From: Pseudomonas sp. SST3
GTDB lineage: Bacteria > Pseudomonadota > Gammaproteobacteria > Pseudomonadales > Pseudomonadaceae
Reading direction: 5' to 3'
NCBI RefSeq assembly: GCF_003325755.1
Contig: NZ_QORI02000013.1
Location: 62,001 to 126,000, forward strand
Length of the DNA stretch: 64,000 bases
Each line of letters starts with the position of its first letter. Position 1 is the first letter of the stretch. Both the position numbers and the translations under genes were made by a program. Under the pieces are notes generated by a model, which was not told the DNA's origin, ran no database searches, and saw only the letters and a list, made by a program, of their open reading frames with translations. Of this stretch, positions 62,668 to 64,000 are shown piece by piece.

Positions 62668-63014
62668 TGCAGATCTCCCAATTGTTCGCGTAGCCGTGCG
62701 ATGCGTCGACTCAGCTCTGACAACTCCTGCTGGCTCTTATCGTTCAGGACGCGGGCCTCCGCCAGCCGGGCGTCCAGCTCCGCCTTCTCCGCTAGCCGGC
62801 GGGCCGCCAGATAATGCTTTCGCTTCATAGCCGTGATCGCAGCCATGAGTCTCTGTTCGGCCAGCACCAGTTCAGGTGTCTGCTCCGATGCGCCTACTGA
62901 ACGCGCCTGGATCACCGCCTGCTCAGTGAGGCGCAACTGCTCGGACGGTGCCGGGTCGCTGGCGCAGCCGACCATCACCGACAGCACGAGCATGCAGGAA
63001 AGATGTTTTATCAA
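62664..63014 (-). CDS. DUF4398 lipoprotein
   Basis: A 116-residue protein. A TTG at 63014 gives MIKHLSCMLVLSVMVGCASD with lipobox VMVGC; the first ATG (62993) would leave a signal peptide without a basic N-region. The mature part is helical (PELVLAEQRLMAAITAMKRKHYLAARRLAEKAELDARLAEAR), typical of DUF4398. It overlaps the OmpA-like gene and follows the solute-binding protein gene by 10 bases. Function is unknown but conserved beside OmpA-like partners. Confidence 0.8.
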   Translation of the reverse strand: MIKHLSCMLVLSVMVGCASDPAPSEQLRLTEQAVIQARSVGASEQTPELVLAEQRLMAAITAMKRKHYLAARRLAEKAELDARLAEARVLNDKSQQELSELSRRIARLREQLGDLQ

Positions 63015-63024
63015 GAGAGAGGTC

Positions 63025-63861
63025 CTAGCGTTGCGAATTGCTTGTTGGCACCGGTTGCTGCTTCCAGCGCTCAAGGTTCTTCACCAACAACTGCTGAGGC
63101 ACCCCGGCGGCGCGCAATTCTGTCATTTTGGTCGCGAGCTGTCCGCGCAGCCAAGGCCCATTACAGGCCGAGTCGTGTGCCACCGCGAAATGCATGCCGC
63201 GGCTGGATACGGGAGGTTCGAGCCGCTGTATAGCTTCGAGTAGACCCTGAGAACCAGCCTGTGCCACCACACTGTATCGCTCATGCAACACATAGTCGGT
63301 TTTGCCTGCCAATAACCTTTGCATGGCTTCGGCCAGGCTGGGTGCCGAGCGTAACTGAAGGTTTTGTTTGGCATACGCCTGGAGCTCATTGCCGAAGCGC
63401 GTCGTCGCAACATAGGTACCCGAGCGCCCCGCCAGTTCCTCACGACTTGAATAGAGAAAACCCGGCTCATTGCGTACCCAGGCGGACATTTGCAAGGTCG
63501 CGATCGAGGGATGTATGAAATCCAGATGAGCCAAGTTCTGTAGATCGAGCTGCGCATCGGCCAACAGATCGACCCGACCGCTGCGAACTTCTTCCAGCGC
63601 TTTGGCTGCATCGCCCGTGTAGAGAAGCTCGAGCTTCAGATCGAGTGAGTCGGTGATCTCCTTCAGCAGATCGGCATTCGCGCCGACCAGACGCTTGGGA
63701 TTCTGTGGATCACGCCACAGGAACGGTGGGTTGTCCGCTCCACCGGTCGCAATCAACCGGTCACACTTCGTAGCCGCCGCGCTCGCCACGACGGGGGCAG
63801 CCAACAACAAAGCGATCAAGGCGGATTTCAGCGGAGCGGCACAGCGCATGGAGAACCTCAT
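63025..63861 (-). CDS. Periplasmic solute-binding family 3 protein
   Basis: A 278-residue protein with a signal peptide (SALIALLLAAPVVASAAA). The type 2 periplasmic fold is seen in DRLIATGGADNPPFLWRDPQN, VGANADLLKEITDSLDLKLELLYTG, GRVDLLADAQLD and SLAEAMQRLLAGKTDYVLHE. No transport genes are adjacent, so it may be an orphan receptor or signal protein. The ATG at 63861 is used; upstream codons lie before the basic N-region. Confidence 0.88.
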   Translation of the reverse strand: MRFSMRCAAPLKSALIALLLAAPVVASAAATKCDRLIATGGADNPPFLWRDPQNPKRLVGANADLLKEITDSLDLKLELLYTGDAAKALEEVRSGRVDLLADAQLDLQNLAHLDFIHPSIATLQMSAWVRNEPGFLYSSREELAGRSGTYVATTRFGNELQAYAKQNLQLRSAPSLAEAMQRLLAGKTDYVLHERYSVVAQAGSQGLLEAIQRLEPPVSSRGMHFAVAHDSACNGPWLRGQLATKMTELRAAGVPQQLLVKNLERWKQQPVPTSNSQR

Positions 63862-63933
63862 CGTTCGGGATCGGGCAGGCATTTGTCAGAGCAGCCGGAA
63901 TGTTACCACTGGCCAGCACAGCCGAGCGCCCAC

Positions 63934-63961
63934 AAAAAACCCGCTACGAGAGCGGGTTTTT
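63934..63961 (-). terminator. Rho-independent terminator
   Basis: A CCCGCT/AGCGGG stem with a 5-base loop is flanked by A6 and T5, so it can work in both directions. On the minus strand it ends the gene whose last codons lie at 63976-64000. Confidence 0.85.
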
Positions 63962-63975
63962 ATGAAGCGGCTCGG

Positions 63976-64000
63976 TTAGACGAGCTTCTCAAGCTCCGGC
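63976..64000 (-). CDS. C-terminal end of an unidentified gene (runs off window end)
   Basis: The minus strand reads PELEKLV then TAA at 63978-63976. It is followed 15 bases later by a strong terminator, as expected for a gene end. Seven residues are too few to identify the protein. Confidence 0.5.

Noticed and set aside
1..64000. tRNA, rRNA or CRISPR arrays
   Set aside because: I saw no cloverleaf-type sequence with CCA end, no rRNA signature and no regularly spaced direct repeats; a covariance-model scan would be needed to exclude small RNAs.

Overview
The window looks like chromosomal DNA of a Pseudomonas in the wider sense, most likely a P. stutzeri-like (Stutzerimonas) species. The reasons are high GC, a Pseudomonas-type FleQ/FleSR flagellar hierarchy, the order flhA-flhF-fleN-fliA-cheYZAB-motCD-parC-parP-cheW, and close protein resemblance to P. 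aeruginosa families. It is dominated by one very large motility locus running mostly on the minus strand.

Layout. 1-173: 5' part of a thiopurine methyltransferase gene. 236-5120: flagellar regulators fleR, fleS, fleQ and a FliT-type chaperone. 5250-12742: a small lipoprotein gene and the complete cytochrome c maturation operon ccmABCDEFGHI. 12874-14717: a plus-strand pair encoding a FliK-like protein and a stand-alone FlhB C-terminal-like protein. 14698-15138: an exported rhodanese. 15335-29875: the chemotaxis/late flagellar operon (DUF2802, cheW, parP, parC, motD, motC, cheB, cheA, cheZ, cheY, fliA, fleN, flhF, flhA). 30123-30644: sodC. 30823-46205: structural and export genes flhB, fliRQPONML, fliK, an Hpt/phosphatase/STAS signalling module, and fliJIHGFE. 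46482-50767: housekeeping genes (BenE-type transporter, SDR, MDR oxidoreductase, pyrF, DUF2897). 50889-59774: a CHASE4-PAS-GGDEF-EAL gene split by a complete 6253-bp Tn3-family transposon. 59747-64000: a lipoprotein, a MocR-type regulator, an OmpA-like/DUF4398 lipoprotein pair, a periplasmic solute-binding protein, and the last codons of another gene.

How it works together. FleQ with sigma-54 should drive the early operons; I can read five -24/-12 elements, before fleS, flhA, fliL, fliK and fliE. FleSR and FliA control later tiers. FlhF and FleN set the site and number of flagella. CheA/W/Y/Z/B, ParC/ParP and the MotCD stator connect sensing to rotation. The REC-PP2C-kinase, STAS and Hpt proteins form a partner-switching module inside the flagellar cluster.

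The most notable points are lesions and insertions in motility/signalling genes. fleN carries a 1-base deletion. cheZ carries a 1-base gain in an A7 run that removes its CheY-docking tail. A 316-bp MITE-like element sits exactly at the cheB stop/motC start. The transposon, which carries merRTP and a GDCCVxC gene but no merA, interrupts a cyclic-di-GMP gene and leaves a perfect AGAAC duplication. A short acidic helix motif resembling the FliM CheY-binding peptide recurs in FliM, FliN, three times in CheA, and in the displaced CheZ tail.
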